DNA from: an uncultured Bacilli bacterium
GTDB taxonomy: Bacteria > Bacillota_I > Bacilli_A > RF39 > UBA660
NCBI GenBank assembly: GCA_934101275.1
Contig: CAKOQM010000032.1
Span: 1 to 14,514, forward strand
Length of the DNA stretch: 14,514 bases
Direction: 5' to 3'
Part shown: one piece after another, positions 6,500 through 14,400 of the stretch
Layout: every line of letters begins with the position of its first letter
Numbering within the stretch: position 1 is the first letter of the stretch
Made by a program: the position numbers and the translations under genes
The notes under the pieces: model-generated
Database searches by the model: none
Seen by the model: only the letters and a program-made list of their open reading frames with translations
Told to the model about the DNA's origin: nothing

Positions 6500-7201
6500 C
6501 TAAATATGATAAATTTTATTTTTCTTTGTCATCATATATAAGCCAATAGCCACAACAAGACCACCTGCTATAACAGCATAAGGTAAGAAAGAACCTGTTT
6601 GAGGATTGTCTGTTGTTTCACATTGTGACTTATATTCTGTTTCTGTACATTCTGTTCCATTAGCGCAATAAAATTTATTATCTTTTTGTTGGCATTTTGG
6701 ATTTTCTTCAACAGGTGTATCTCCCTTTGAAATAGAAATAGTACAAGGATCTGTGCTTGAAGCTTTTGAACCATCTAAAGTAACCGTTGAAATAGCTACT
6801 TTATCACCAGCATTCATTTGAGCAACCGATTCTAAAGACATAATAATAACATCGGAATTTGTTGAACTTACTTTACAAGTAACATCCCATCCAGAGCCAC
6901 TAATTCTAGAGCAACTTTTGAAATCAAAGCTTGAATTTCCCATTTTAATTTCAGCAGTTAACTTCGTACCAATAGAAATTAAACTTGTTGCTTTAATACC
7001 AATAATAACAGTTGAATTTTCACCTTTATTTTCAATGGAAATAGAACCTGTTGATGCTGTTTCATCGCTACTTAATGTTGTAGATGTAAAAACACGGTCA
7101 GTTGAACCAAAAACAATACCACTAGCTGCATTAACATTCAAAGTTAAAGCAAAAGCACAGAAAACAAAAAGTACAGATAAAATGAATCCTTTTTTCTTCA
7201 T
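6500..7201 (-). CDS. NPQTG-sorted cell-wall protein, cohesin-like
   Basis: The 233-residue exported protein has a signal peptide (cut probably after VNA, 22-25). A beta-rich domain (about 27-160) follows whose pattern, with SIENKGENSTVIIGIKA and later VISLSTVTLDG-like strands, resembles cohesin/adhesin-type folds. A cysteine-rich linker (Cys170, 179, 185, 194) follows, then the sorting signal: NPQTG (199-203; 6607-6593), a hydrophobic segment (206-224) and a basic tail KKNK. NPQTG resembles class B sortase signals (NPQTN in S. aureus IsdC; S/NPxTG in C. difficile). A sortase gene is divergently transcribed next door. Mature cysteines number seven, with Cys97/Cys109 possibly paired. AGAGG ten bases before the ATG is the ribosome binding site. 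Its ligand or partner is unknown; the cohesin resemblance is by eye only. Confidence 0.85.
   Translation of the reverse strand: MKKKGFILSVLFVFCAFALTLNVNAASGIVFGSTDRVFTSTTLSSDETASTGSISIENKGENSTVIIGIKATSLISIGTKLTAEIKMGNSSFDFKSCSRISGSGWDVTCKVSSTNSDVIIMSLESVAQMNAGDKVAISTVTLDGSKASSTDPCTISISKGDTPVEENPKCQQKDNKFYCANGTECTETEYKSQCETTDNPQTGSFLPYAVIAGGLVVAIGLYMMTKKNKIYHI
6593..6607 (-). other. NPQTG sortase recognition motif
   Basis: These five codons encode NPQTG, followed by a hydrophobic stretch of about 19 residues and a Lys-rich tail, the three-part layout of a cell-wall sorting signal. The sortase would cut between Thr and Gly and link Thr to the peptidoglycan cross-bridge. Confidence 0.85.
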
Positions 7202-7238
7202 AAAATATAAACCTCTTTTCTTTTTTTATTATGGTTTT

Positions 7239-7247
7239 ATTATAACA
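7239..7247 (-). promoter_or_regulatory. Extended -10 for the NPQTG-protein gene
   Basis: Minus-strand TGTTATAAT has a perfect hexamer (7244-7239) plus the TGn extension. No strong -35 is seen; ATAGAA at 7267-7262 is the best fit. It lies 38 bases upstream of the start codon. Confidence 0.6.
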
Positions 7248-7304
7248 TAAAAATACAAGATTTCTATATATTTTATTTTTTTTTACAATAATTTACAAAA
7301 AATA

Positions 7305-7313
7305 TGGTATGAT
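7305..7313 (+). promoter_or_regulatory. Extended -10 for the sortase gene
   Basis: TGGTATGAT is an extended -10 with hexamer TATGAT (7308-7313). Two TTTACA sites (7282-7287 and 7292-7297) lie upstream but at poor spacing (20 and 10 bases), so the -35 contact is uncertain. GATAAT at 7311-7316 is an alternative -10. Confidence 0.5.
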
Positions 7314-7342
7314 AATAAAGAGTAGAAACGGTGGTGTAAAGA

Positions 7343-8947
7343 TTGAAAAAAATTGTTATTTTAATTCAAAACAGCACCCTTTATTTTTCTTACCGGAAAC
7401 TTGAGCCTATTAGAGAAGATTTAATGAATACCAATATTATCTCAGACTCAGAACTTGTTTTTACCGAAGATTATATTATTGAAAACGGAAAGTTAGTTGT
7501 CCCTTTTTTAGAAGAACTTTGTGAAATGAATAAAATAGATACCATTACTTTTCAAAATAATGAACTAGCTCAATTCTTACTTCCTTTATTTATCAAAGTC
7601 AAGATTTATAAAGTTAAAATAAAAAAGCAAGAAAATTTAAGTTACACGGTCTGTGAAAAATTATTAAAAATTAAATCTTTAAAGGAAGTGGAATGTTTTA
7701 GTCTTCCTGAGTATCTTTTAGAAATGCTGGATAATAAAAATATTAAAGTTCAAACCAAAAATGAAATCTTTTACATCTCCCCTTTTATGTTTAAAAATAA
7801 TTTAAAAAATTATGCCAAAATTTATTATACCAAAAGAGTAACTATTTACGATAATTTGACTGAAGAAGATAAAGAGGATTTTTTAACTTTTTTAAAGATT
7901 AATCGTTATTTAAAAATAATTGCTCTGATGAAGTATGATAAATCAACCCTTGATTTTGTCTTAAATGCTTTAGAAGAAAATCATTTTAAAAATATTTATT
8001 TAGAACTTCATGATAACATTACTTTAGAAGAAGACTATTTATTTTTAAAACAAATGAATAAAAAGTATAAAAAGAAAAATTATAAAATTGGACTTTACTA
8101 TTCTAAAGAGTATTTAAAAGATAATTTAATGAAACAAATTATTTTAAATACCTTAAAACTTTGTGGTTTTATCATTGTCTTGTTTATCGGGGGAATGATT
8201 AGTTACGTTTCCATAGATAACTACTATGCTATGCAAGATGTGGCCAAAATAAATGAACACGTGAAAGAAAAAATGAATAGTGAAGAAGAAATTACCTTAC
8301 CAGATGATGAGAAAACCGAAGGTCTTGTTATTAAAAACAAATATATCGCAGCTCTTTTAAGTATTAATAAAGATGTGGTGGGTTACTTAAAGGTAAAAAA
8401 TACAAACATCGATTATCCTGTCGTTATGAGTAACGATAACAAATATTACTTAACGCATAATCTTTACAATGAGGAAGATAAAAATGGCTGGATTTATATG
8501 GATTTTCGTAATTCCGAAAAATTTTTAAATGATAATACCATTATATATGGCCATAATATGTATTATTCTGGTGTCATGTTTGGGACGCTTCATCGCACTT
8601 TAAATGGTAATTGGTATAACAATGAAGAGAATTTAACTATTACGTTTGATACGATGTATGCCTCAATGAACTGGAAGATTTACTCTATTTATACGACACC
8701 CAAAACTAATGATTATTTAAAAGTAAGTTTTGATACCAAAGAAGATAAAGAAGCCTATATCGATATGACGAAAAAAAGAAGTATCAAAAATTTTGATACT
8801 CTCGTCACGACAAATAGTAAACTTCTTACTCTTTCTACTTGTACCGGGGATAATGAACGCTTAGTTATTCATGCGATTTTGGAAGGGAATAAGGAAGAAC
8901 AAGATTCAAATTCTCTTGATAACGCTTCTCCTCTGGATTTAGCTTAA
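7343..8947 (+). CDS. srtB: Class B sortase with large N-terminal cytoplasmic domain
   Basis: The 534-residue protein has three parts: an unrecognised mixed alpha/beta region (1-265), one transmembrane helix (about 269-288), and an extracellular sortase (about 295-515). Sortase residues are His404 in IIYGHNMYYSGVMFG, Cys500 in LLTLSTCTG, and Arg506 in NERLVIHA. The helix-rich start, the NGWIYMDFRN stretch and the overall layout fit class B, but class B enzymes are usually about 220-280 residues, so the N-terminal half is extra. Translation starts at TTG 7343, preceded by GGTGGTG (7330-7336); the next ATG is 27 codons later and would cut a beta strand. The divergent NPQTG protein is the obvious substrate. 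The 3' end overlaps the convergent glycosyltransferase gene by 83 bp, beginning one codon after Arg506. Confidence 0.88.
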   Translation: MKKIVILIQNSTLYFSYRKLEPIREDLMNTNIISDSELVFTEDYIIENGKLVVPFLEELCEMNKIDTITFQNNELAQFLLPLFIKVKIYKVKIKKQENLSYTVCEKLLKIKSLKEVECFSLPEYLLEMLDNKNIKVQTKNEIFYISPFMFKNNLKNYAKIYYTKRVTIYDNLTEEDKEDFLTFLKINRYLKIIALMKYDKSTLDFVLNALEENHFKNIYLELHDNITLEEDYLFLKQMNKKYKKKNYKIGLYYSKEYLKDNLMKQIILNTLKLCGFIIVLFIGGMISYVSIDNYYAMQDVAKINEHVKEKMNSEEEITLPDDEKTEGLVIKNKYIAALLSINKDVVGYLKVKNTNIDYPVVMSNDNKYYLTHNLYNEEDKNGWIYMDFRNSEKFLNDNTIIYGHNMYYSGVMFGTLHRTLNGNWYNNEENLTITFDTMYASMNWKIYSIYTTPKTNDYLKVSFDTKEDKEAYIDMTKKRSIKNFDTLVTTNSKLLTLSTCTGDNERLVIHAILEGNKEEQDSNSLDNASPLDLA

Positions 8948-9959
8948 TAGCTTCATTTAAATAGGAAACAGCTTCTTCAAAGTGACCTGTGTAAAAAGCC
9001 GTGATGGAAAGAAGATCATAAAAATAATCGTTCCAAGCAAATTCTTCGTTAATGTAGGATTTGCTTTTTTCTTTGATATTTAAGGCTTTTTGTAAGTTTT
9101 CATAAGCTTTTTCATAATCATTATGTAAATTATAGAAACTCGCTAATTCAATATATCCTTCTCTTAAATAAGGAGCTTCATGAATAGCATTTTGATACCA
9201 TAACAAAGCTTCTTCTTCAAAGCCTAACGCTTCATAACTGCGAGCCATAAACCTCATGGAAGCACACCTCTCATCCTTCCACGTTGCTTTTTTACATTTC
9301 AAATGTTTATGAAGTGTTTCAATACATTTGAACCAATTTTTATAAAACATATATTCTCTACCTAAATAATGGAGATTGCGATCATCCTCTGGGTCTTCTA
9401 AAACACTTATTTCAAGTAACGGTAAATAAGAAGATCGACTCTTTTTATTATCAGGATAATGATTTAAGGTAATGGAAACATCGATGATTTTTTCTTCTAT
9501 AGAAGGTGTTAAAACCTCATGCACAGGATGTGTCCAATGATAACCATGCCGGGCATGAATTTTATCAATCCAAAAGCTCACACGAGGATTTTTCTTTTCG
9601 TCTAATTTCCAATTATAGTTGTAACGTGCTCGAGTTGGTTTTTCTTCTAACCACTTTTTTTCTAAGATATCTCGCCAACCTTTTTCAAAAACTTCATCCA
9701 AATCCACACAAACACAAATATCCGCATCTTCAGAAACAAGAGCTAAAGACTCATTACGAGCCGTATCAAATCGCCAAGGATTAATCTTTTTCTCATAAAC
9801 CGTTACTCCCTTTTGCTTTAACTTTTTAACCGTGTCATCAGAAGAGCCCGTATCTAAAACAACAATTTCATCGGCTTCACTCATTGAATCCACAAAACGA
9901 TTAACAAAGGCACTTTCATTTTTACAAATAGCATAAACTACTACTTTTAACTTTCCCAT
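8865..9959 (-). CDS. Family 2 glycosyltransferase with C-terminal TPR repeats
   Basis: The 364-residue cytosolic protein begins with a GT-A fold: strand KVVVYAICKNES (5-16), EIVVLDTGSSDDT (31-43) and the metal-binding VDLDE (85-89), equivalent to the DxD motif. WTHPVHEVL (142-150) resembles the acceptor-side region of this subgroup. Tetratricopeptide-like helical repeats fill about 193-345, including the clear repeat units near 233-265, 266-299 and 311-344. Members of this GT2+TPR group add sugars to peptides, proteins or polysaccharide precursors; the acceptor is unknown. AGGAGG (9966-9971) is the best ribosome binding site in the window. The gene follows two genes for surface proteins on the same strand and overlaps the sortase gene tail to tail, so glycosylation of a surface protein or polymer is a reasonable guess from context. 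Confidence 0.88.
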   Translation of the reverse strand: MGKLKVVVYAICKNESAFVNRFVDSMSEADEIVVLDTGSSDDTVKKLKQKGVTVYEKKINPWRFDTARNESLALVSEDADICVCVDLDEVFEKGWRDILEKKWLEEKPTRARYNYNWKLDEKKNPRVSFWIDKIHARHGYHWTHPVHEVLTPSIEEKIIDVSITLNHYPDNKKSRSSYLPLLEISVLEDPEDDRNLHYLGREYMFYKNWFKCIETLHKHLKCKKATWKDERCASMRFMARSYEALGFEEEALLWYQNAIHEAPYLREGYIELASFYNLHNDYEKAYENLQKALNIKEKSKSYINEEFAWNDYFYDLLSITAFYTGHFEEAVSYLNEAIKLNPEEKRYQENLNLVLPYSLPKSHE

Positions 9960-9977
9960 AGAATTCCTCCTAAAAGT

Positions 9978-10006
9978 AGTTTATGAAAATTAAAAAAAAG
10001 TGACTA
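9978..10006 (-). promoter_or_regulatory. Possible promoter of the glycosyltransferase gene
   Basis: Minus-strand TAGTCA (10006-10001), 17-base spacer, TAAACT (9983-9978). The spacing is right but both hexamers are imperfect, and the -35 lies within the upstream terminator hairpin. Read-through from the upstream gene is the alternative. Confidence 0.35.
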
Positions 10007-10017
10007 GGCATCACTTT
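9992..10017 (-). terminator. Terminator overlapping the end of the proline-rich protein gene
   Basis: Read on the minus strand, AAAGTGA and TCACTTT form a perfect 7-bp stem around a 7-base loop, followed by T8. The 5' arm includes bases of the stop codon (10018-10016), so translation to the end may affect folding. Confidence 0.75.
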
Positions 10018-11371
10018 ATTCTTCTATGTAACAATTATCTCCACGACTTTCATGAAGTTTTTGAATTTCACTTTCTGTATCTGGGAAAGTTGTATTTTTA
10101 AATTCTTCATTTAAAATATCTGCTGTGACAGGAATTTCAACGGTAATTTTATAATGTGTATCATCCTTAGTCACTTTACCCGTAAGACCATCAAAACCAT
10201 CATCCGTTACATCATCAAGAGCTTCTTCATAAGTTTGTTCATCGAAAATATATTCTACAATCTTTACATTATCATAAACCGTATTTGACGTTGTAATAGC
10301 ATAACGGAAACGAACATTAACCGTTGCAGTTGGATAAGCTTTTGATATTTCTTCATAAGAACAAACTAAATCATGAACAGGAGCGTTACTTGTTACAATT
10401 AAGTTTGCTGTAACATTAACCGTATTTTGATAAGCATCAGAAGCTTCAATCGTCACTGTATACGTTCCTTCTTTAGTAAGATCAAATTCATCTTCATCTA
10501 CAAAAGTGTAAGATATTTTTTCTTCACTTTCGGAAGCATCAGAAGCAGATTCTATAAAATCTTCAGGAGAAACCTCAGTATTTGGTACGACAGTGACATC
10601 TTTAGTTACGACTTCTGGAGCCGTTGTATCTTTAACAGTTAATTTACCACTTACTTTTTTATTACCACAAGTTACTGTCCATTCATACGTACCTGTTTTA
10701 TTAACATTAACATTTGTAGTTAATGAACATTGACTACTTGTAAGCCCTGTCAAATTAACATAATTTAAAACATTCTCTGCTAATGGTTCACCTAATTCCC
10801 ATTCTGCGGATAATTTTGACGTTACAGAAGTAGCATTTTGTTTACTTAATACAAGAAAATAATACACCCCGAAACCAACAGCAGCAATTAAAACGACAAT
10901 TAAAACAATTAAAATAAGTTTATTCATCTTGCCTTTTTTCTTTTCTTTTGAAGGTTCACTAGGTGGTGCTGGTGGAACTGGTACGCCATCAAACATACTC
11001 ATATTGTTAACAGGTGGAACCGGAGAACCCATTCCAGGTGTATTCATATAAGAATTGTTCATCATATTTTGTGTTTGATTTTGATTAGGTTCTAAAGTCG
11101 TTCCCATTAATGGAGAAGCTGCAGGAGCTGGTGAAGTTGGTTCAACGGGAGGAATCATTCCTGGAGGATTTAAATTAACAGGATTGGCATTAGGAATCGG
11201 TTCTGGCATAGGTGTTGGCGTTGGTGTATTTAATGCATCTAAATTTTGCACTCCCATAGAACCTAAACTGTCAACACCCAAAGTGCTACTATTTAAATTA
11301 GGATTCGGTGTTGGCATACCATTATTAGGTGGAACCGGTATTTGGTTAAAGTTTTGATTTTCATTATTCAT
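10016..11371 (-). CDS. Single-pass protein: Pro/Asn-rich cytoplasmic part, Ig-like extracellular part
   Basis: I do not recognise a named family for this 451-residue protein. Residues 1-140 are low-complexity and rich in Pro, Asn, Met and Thr, with repeated PVPP/PTPTP blocks. A basic KEKKKGKMNK stretch (142-151) precedes one transmembrane helix (152-174). By the positive-inside rule the proline-rich part is cytoplasmic and the rest is outside. The outside holds an Ig-like module (182-247, Cys215/Cys235 likely paired), a second one opening with KDTTAPEV (247-327), and a C-terminal alpha/beta domain (333-451) with Cys337 and Cys447 near its two ends, perhaps a disulfide. It has its own strong promoter and an AAAGAGG ribosome binding site. 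The layout would suit a link between the cytoplasm and the surface, but function is unknown. Confidence 0.82.
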   Translation of the reverse strand: MNNENQNFNQIPVPPNNGMPTPNPNLNSSTLGVDSLGSMGVQNLDALNTPTPTPMPEPIPNANPVNLNPPGMIPPVEPTSPAPAASPLMGTTLEPNQNQTQNMMNNSYMNTPGMGSPVPPVNNMSMFDGVPVPPAPPSEPSKEKKKGKMNKLILIVLIVVLIAAVGFGVYYFLVLSKQNATSVTSKLSAEWELGEPLAENVLNYVNLTGLTSSQCSLTTNVNVNKTGTYEWTVTCGNKKVSGKLTVKDTTAPEVVTKDVTVVPNTEVSPEDFIESASDASESEEKISYTFVDEDEFDLTKEGTYTVTIEASDAYQNTVNVTANLIVTSNAPVHDLVCSYEEISKAYPTATVNVRFRYAITTSNTVYDNVKIVEYIFDEQTYEEALDDVTDDGFDGLTGKVTKDDTHYKITVEIPVTADILNEEFKNTTFPDTESEIQKLHESRGDNCYIEE

Positions 11372-11404
11372 TTTATCGACCTCTTTATTCTAATTCATAA
11401 AACA

Positions 11405-11433
11405 ATTATACAGATATTTATTCTCTTTTTCAA
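11405..11433 (-). promoter_or_regulatory. Promoter of the proline-rich protein gene
   Basis: Minus-strand TTGAAA (11433-11428), exactly 17 bases, TATAAT (11410-11405). This is the closest match to a housekeeping-sigma promoter in the window. The -35 is embedded in the inverted repeat at 11421-11438. Confidence 0.8.
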
Positions 11434-11438
11434 GAGAA
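11421..11438. repeat. Inverted repeat over the -35 region
   Basis: TTCTCTT and AAGAGAA are perfect 7-bp arms around a 4-base centre. On the minus strand the loop is GAAA, the hairpin is not followed by a T run and is 22 bases after the stop of the large Ig protein gene, so it is a poor terminator. It could be an operator covering the -35, or an mRNA 3'-end stabilising hairpin. Confidence 0.5.
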
Positions 11439-11460
11439 AATAAAGGGACATTTTTTTCAT

Positions 11461-14400
11461 CTAACTACATCTTATAGCCGGTAAAGTTACATTTTGAGTA
11501 GCACCACAACCACGGCATCTAAATTCAGCTGTGCCACTACTACTACATGTTGGGACGGTTATAAAACGATTAAAAATCGTATAGGTATGAGACAAACTTA
11601 CCGAACACGTAGCAGAAACGGTTCTATTATAACTTTGAGCATAATGGGTGATTTTATAACTTCCAGCAGCATTGATCCCTGAAATTGTCCTACTTTCATA
11701 CCAAGCTGGACTAGAATTTGTCCATGTAGCTAAAGCTGTACCAGAAGGATTATAAATACCTAATGTAATGGATTTAACATCCGGACCATCCGTTTCTAAT
11801 CCAAACGTTATACTATCTCCGCATGTTATGGATGTCGATGAGTTCGTTTGCTTACCTGTTTGAACGATAACGCCACAAGAAGAAGTACTTTCAGTCTTTT
11901 TAAAAGAAACGACACAGACAGAATCTTGATAAACCGAACTTACTGAAACCGTATTACCAGATACACTACCAGATGAAGCATTACAAGAAACACTATAAGT
12001 ACTATAACCACTAGAAGGCGTTGCAGAAAAATTAACACTACCTCCTGTTGCCACTTTTGAAAAGGCTGATATACTTCCTCCAGGACCAGCTAAAACATTA
12101 ACATTATGATACGTAATAACCGTAGCCGTTGTACTTGCTGCTGAACTCATACGGCCACTTTTATCCGCCACTTTCAAAACCAAGGTATAGGTGCCATCGG
12201 AAAGACCTGTAAACGTATAAGAACTTGATGAACTAGATATATAACTACTTCCTCCATCTTTACTATAGTAATAGGTTGCCAAACCACTTCCAGAATCGAA
12301 AGAACCACTCGCACTCACTGTAATAGTCGTACCAGATACGCTAGCACTTATCTTGGCTGTCGGATCCGTTGTGTCAACACTGTATGAAGAAGAACAACTT
12401 GTTGAAGAGACATTACCCACAGCATCTGTTGTATTAACACATACCTTCTGAGCACTTGCATTCGTTCCTAGTGTTACTGTATACGCATTACTACCTATTG
12501 TAACATTCGTACTTGGGGTACAACTACTTCCCGTTGTCACACAATATTTACTACTTGAAATACCACTTTGAGTATCTGAAACATTTACCCTTATACCTAA
12601 GGCTTTATACCAACCATTACTACCACTTGTACTAGAGGCAATACCAAAACTTTGACTTGGAGCGGTTTTATCTATTTTAATATTTGTACTGGCTTCTTCT
12701 GAAACATTCCCGGCATTATCCATGGCTCGATAAGAAACCACTTCGTTTCTTTCATCATACCAGTTATCACTACTTGAAGATAAATCTGTCCACGTATTAT
12801 TTGTTCCACTGTGTTTTACTTGATATTTCAAAATACCTGAGGCCGTATCTGTTGAACTTAAAGCAATTGTAATCGTTTGGTTTGTCCAGTAACCATTACT
12901 TGAATTTGCTATACTTGGAATCGTAGGAAAAGTTTTATCAATTTTAATATCTGTACTAGCTTCTTCCGAAATATTACCGACTTTATCTTGAACTCGAAAA
13001 TAAACGGTTTCATTTAGTTCTTCAGTAAAAATATAAGAATTGCTTTCTAAATCTTGCCACTCATTATTCGTTTTACTATATCTCATCTGATATTTTGTAA
13101 CCCTTGTTTCCTTATCACCAGCTAACAAACTTACTGTTACATCCTTGTTTGTCCAAGTTTCATTACTAGAATTTGTCACACTTGTTATATAAGGCGGAAT
13201 GTTATCAATCTTATCAATCACAATTTTTTCATGTGAGATATGATTATAGGCATCTTTCACATAGACATAATAGGTGCCATTTTCACTTACTTCATAAGTA
13301 ACGGTTGTATCTAAAGTATTTTCAATTGTTATAAAGCTTGTTGGTTCTTCTTCACTTGTCGTTACTTGATAACCTGAAAGACCTATCACATCATCTGTCA
13401 AATGAATATTTAAAATGTCTTTGACCCCCCAATCTGTCAAAGTATTGGTAACGGTAATATGTGGTGCTTCTTTATCAATTAAAGTGATAGAATAAGCTTC
13501 ATAACTTATATTACCCACTTTATCTTTACTCCAAATATAGTAAACACCATTTTCACTTATCTCTTTTTCTATTATTCCTGTATAATCTAACCACTCTGTT
13601 GGCGTTTCTTTACTTTCTGTTATTTGATAAGATGATACTCCACTTTTGAGATCTGTCATTGTTATCTTTAACAAATAACTTTCTTGATTATTAATCTCTT
13701 CAATGACTCTCTCCGGAGCTGTTTGATCTAATTTATCAGTTTTTATTAAATATTCTTTAATGTTACCTACTTCATCTTTAACATAAATAGGATAATTTCC
13801 TTCTTTAGTATATTCTTTTTCTAAAGTGAGTGCCTTTGTTGGTGTTACACTTGTCCATTTTTTATTGTCATAACTATATTCAATGATATTTTTACTAGAA
13901 CTTGTGATATCAATCTTAAAAATTTCTTTTTCCTTTGAATAATCTTCGTTTTGACTGGTTGCTAAAATAGTGATTTCATTAGTTAAGTTTTCTTCTTCAA
14001 TGTATGAGGTATTAATCGTTATTTTACTTTCAAAAGTGGCATTCATTACTTCATCGATCGCTGGAGTATTTGCATCCATCCATAGTTTTAATTCATAAGT
14101 AGCTTCTTCATTAGGTTTTAATGAACCACTTGTTAGTTTAAAAGAACTTGTTGCCGTATCAAGTGTTGTTATTGCTTTTTCATAAGTATTTAATACTTTA
14201 GGCGTACCATCATTTAAAGATATTTTAATATATTGATTAGGAAACTGTTTTACATTTTGACTTGCTAATAAATCTTCTAAATTCACCTCATAAGTAGCTA
14301 TTGTATTACAGGTGTTTTTTATCGTAAAAGAGTATCCTTTTTCTTTTAGGCCTTCTTCATCTTCTGTCGGAACCATATTATCTATCGTAATGGCATCTGT

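Noticed and set aside
7343..7423. ATG 27 codons downstream as the true sortase start
   Set aside because: The TTG has a fitting ribosome binding site at 7330-7336, and the residues between form a plausible first strand and helix.
8865..8947. Frameshift or pseudogene at the sortase 3' end
   Set aside because: All three catalytic residues lie before the overlap, and both frames close normally.
11461..11600. LPxTG-like anchor at the end of the large Ig protein
   Set aside because: The C-terminus ends in a Cys-containing tail without a hydrophobic segment or basic tail.
12670..13203. CRISPR-like repeat array
   Set aside because: The repeats are 267-bp in-frame protein modules without short identical repeats or spacers.
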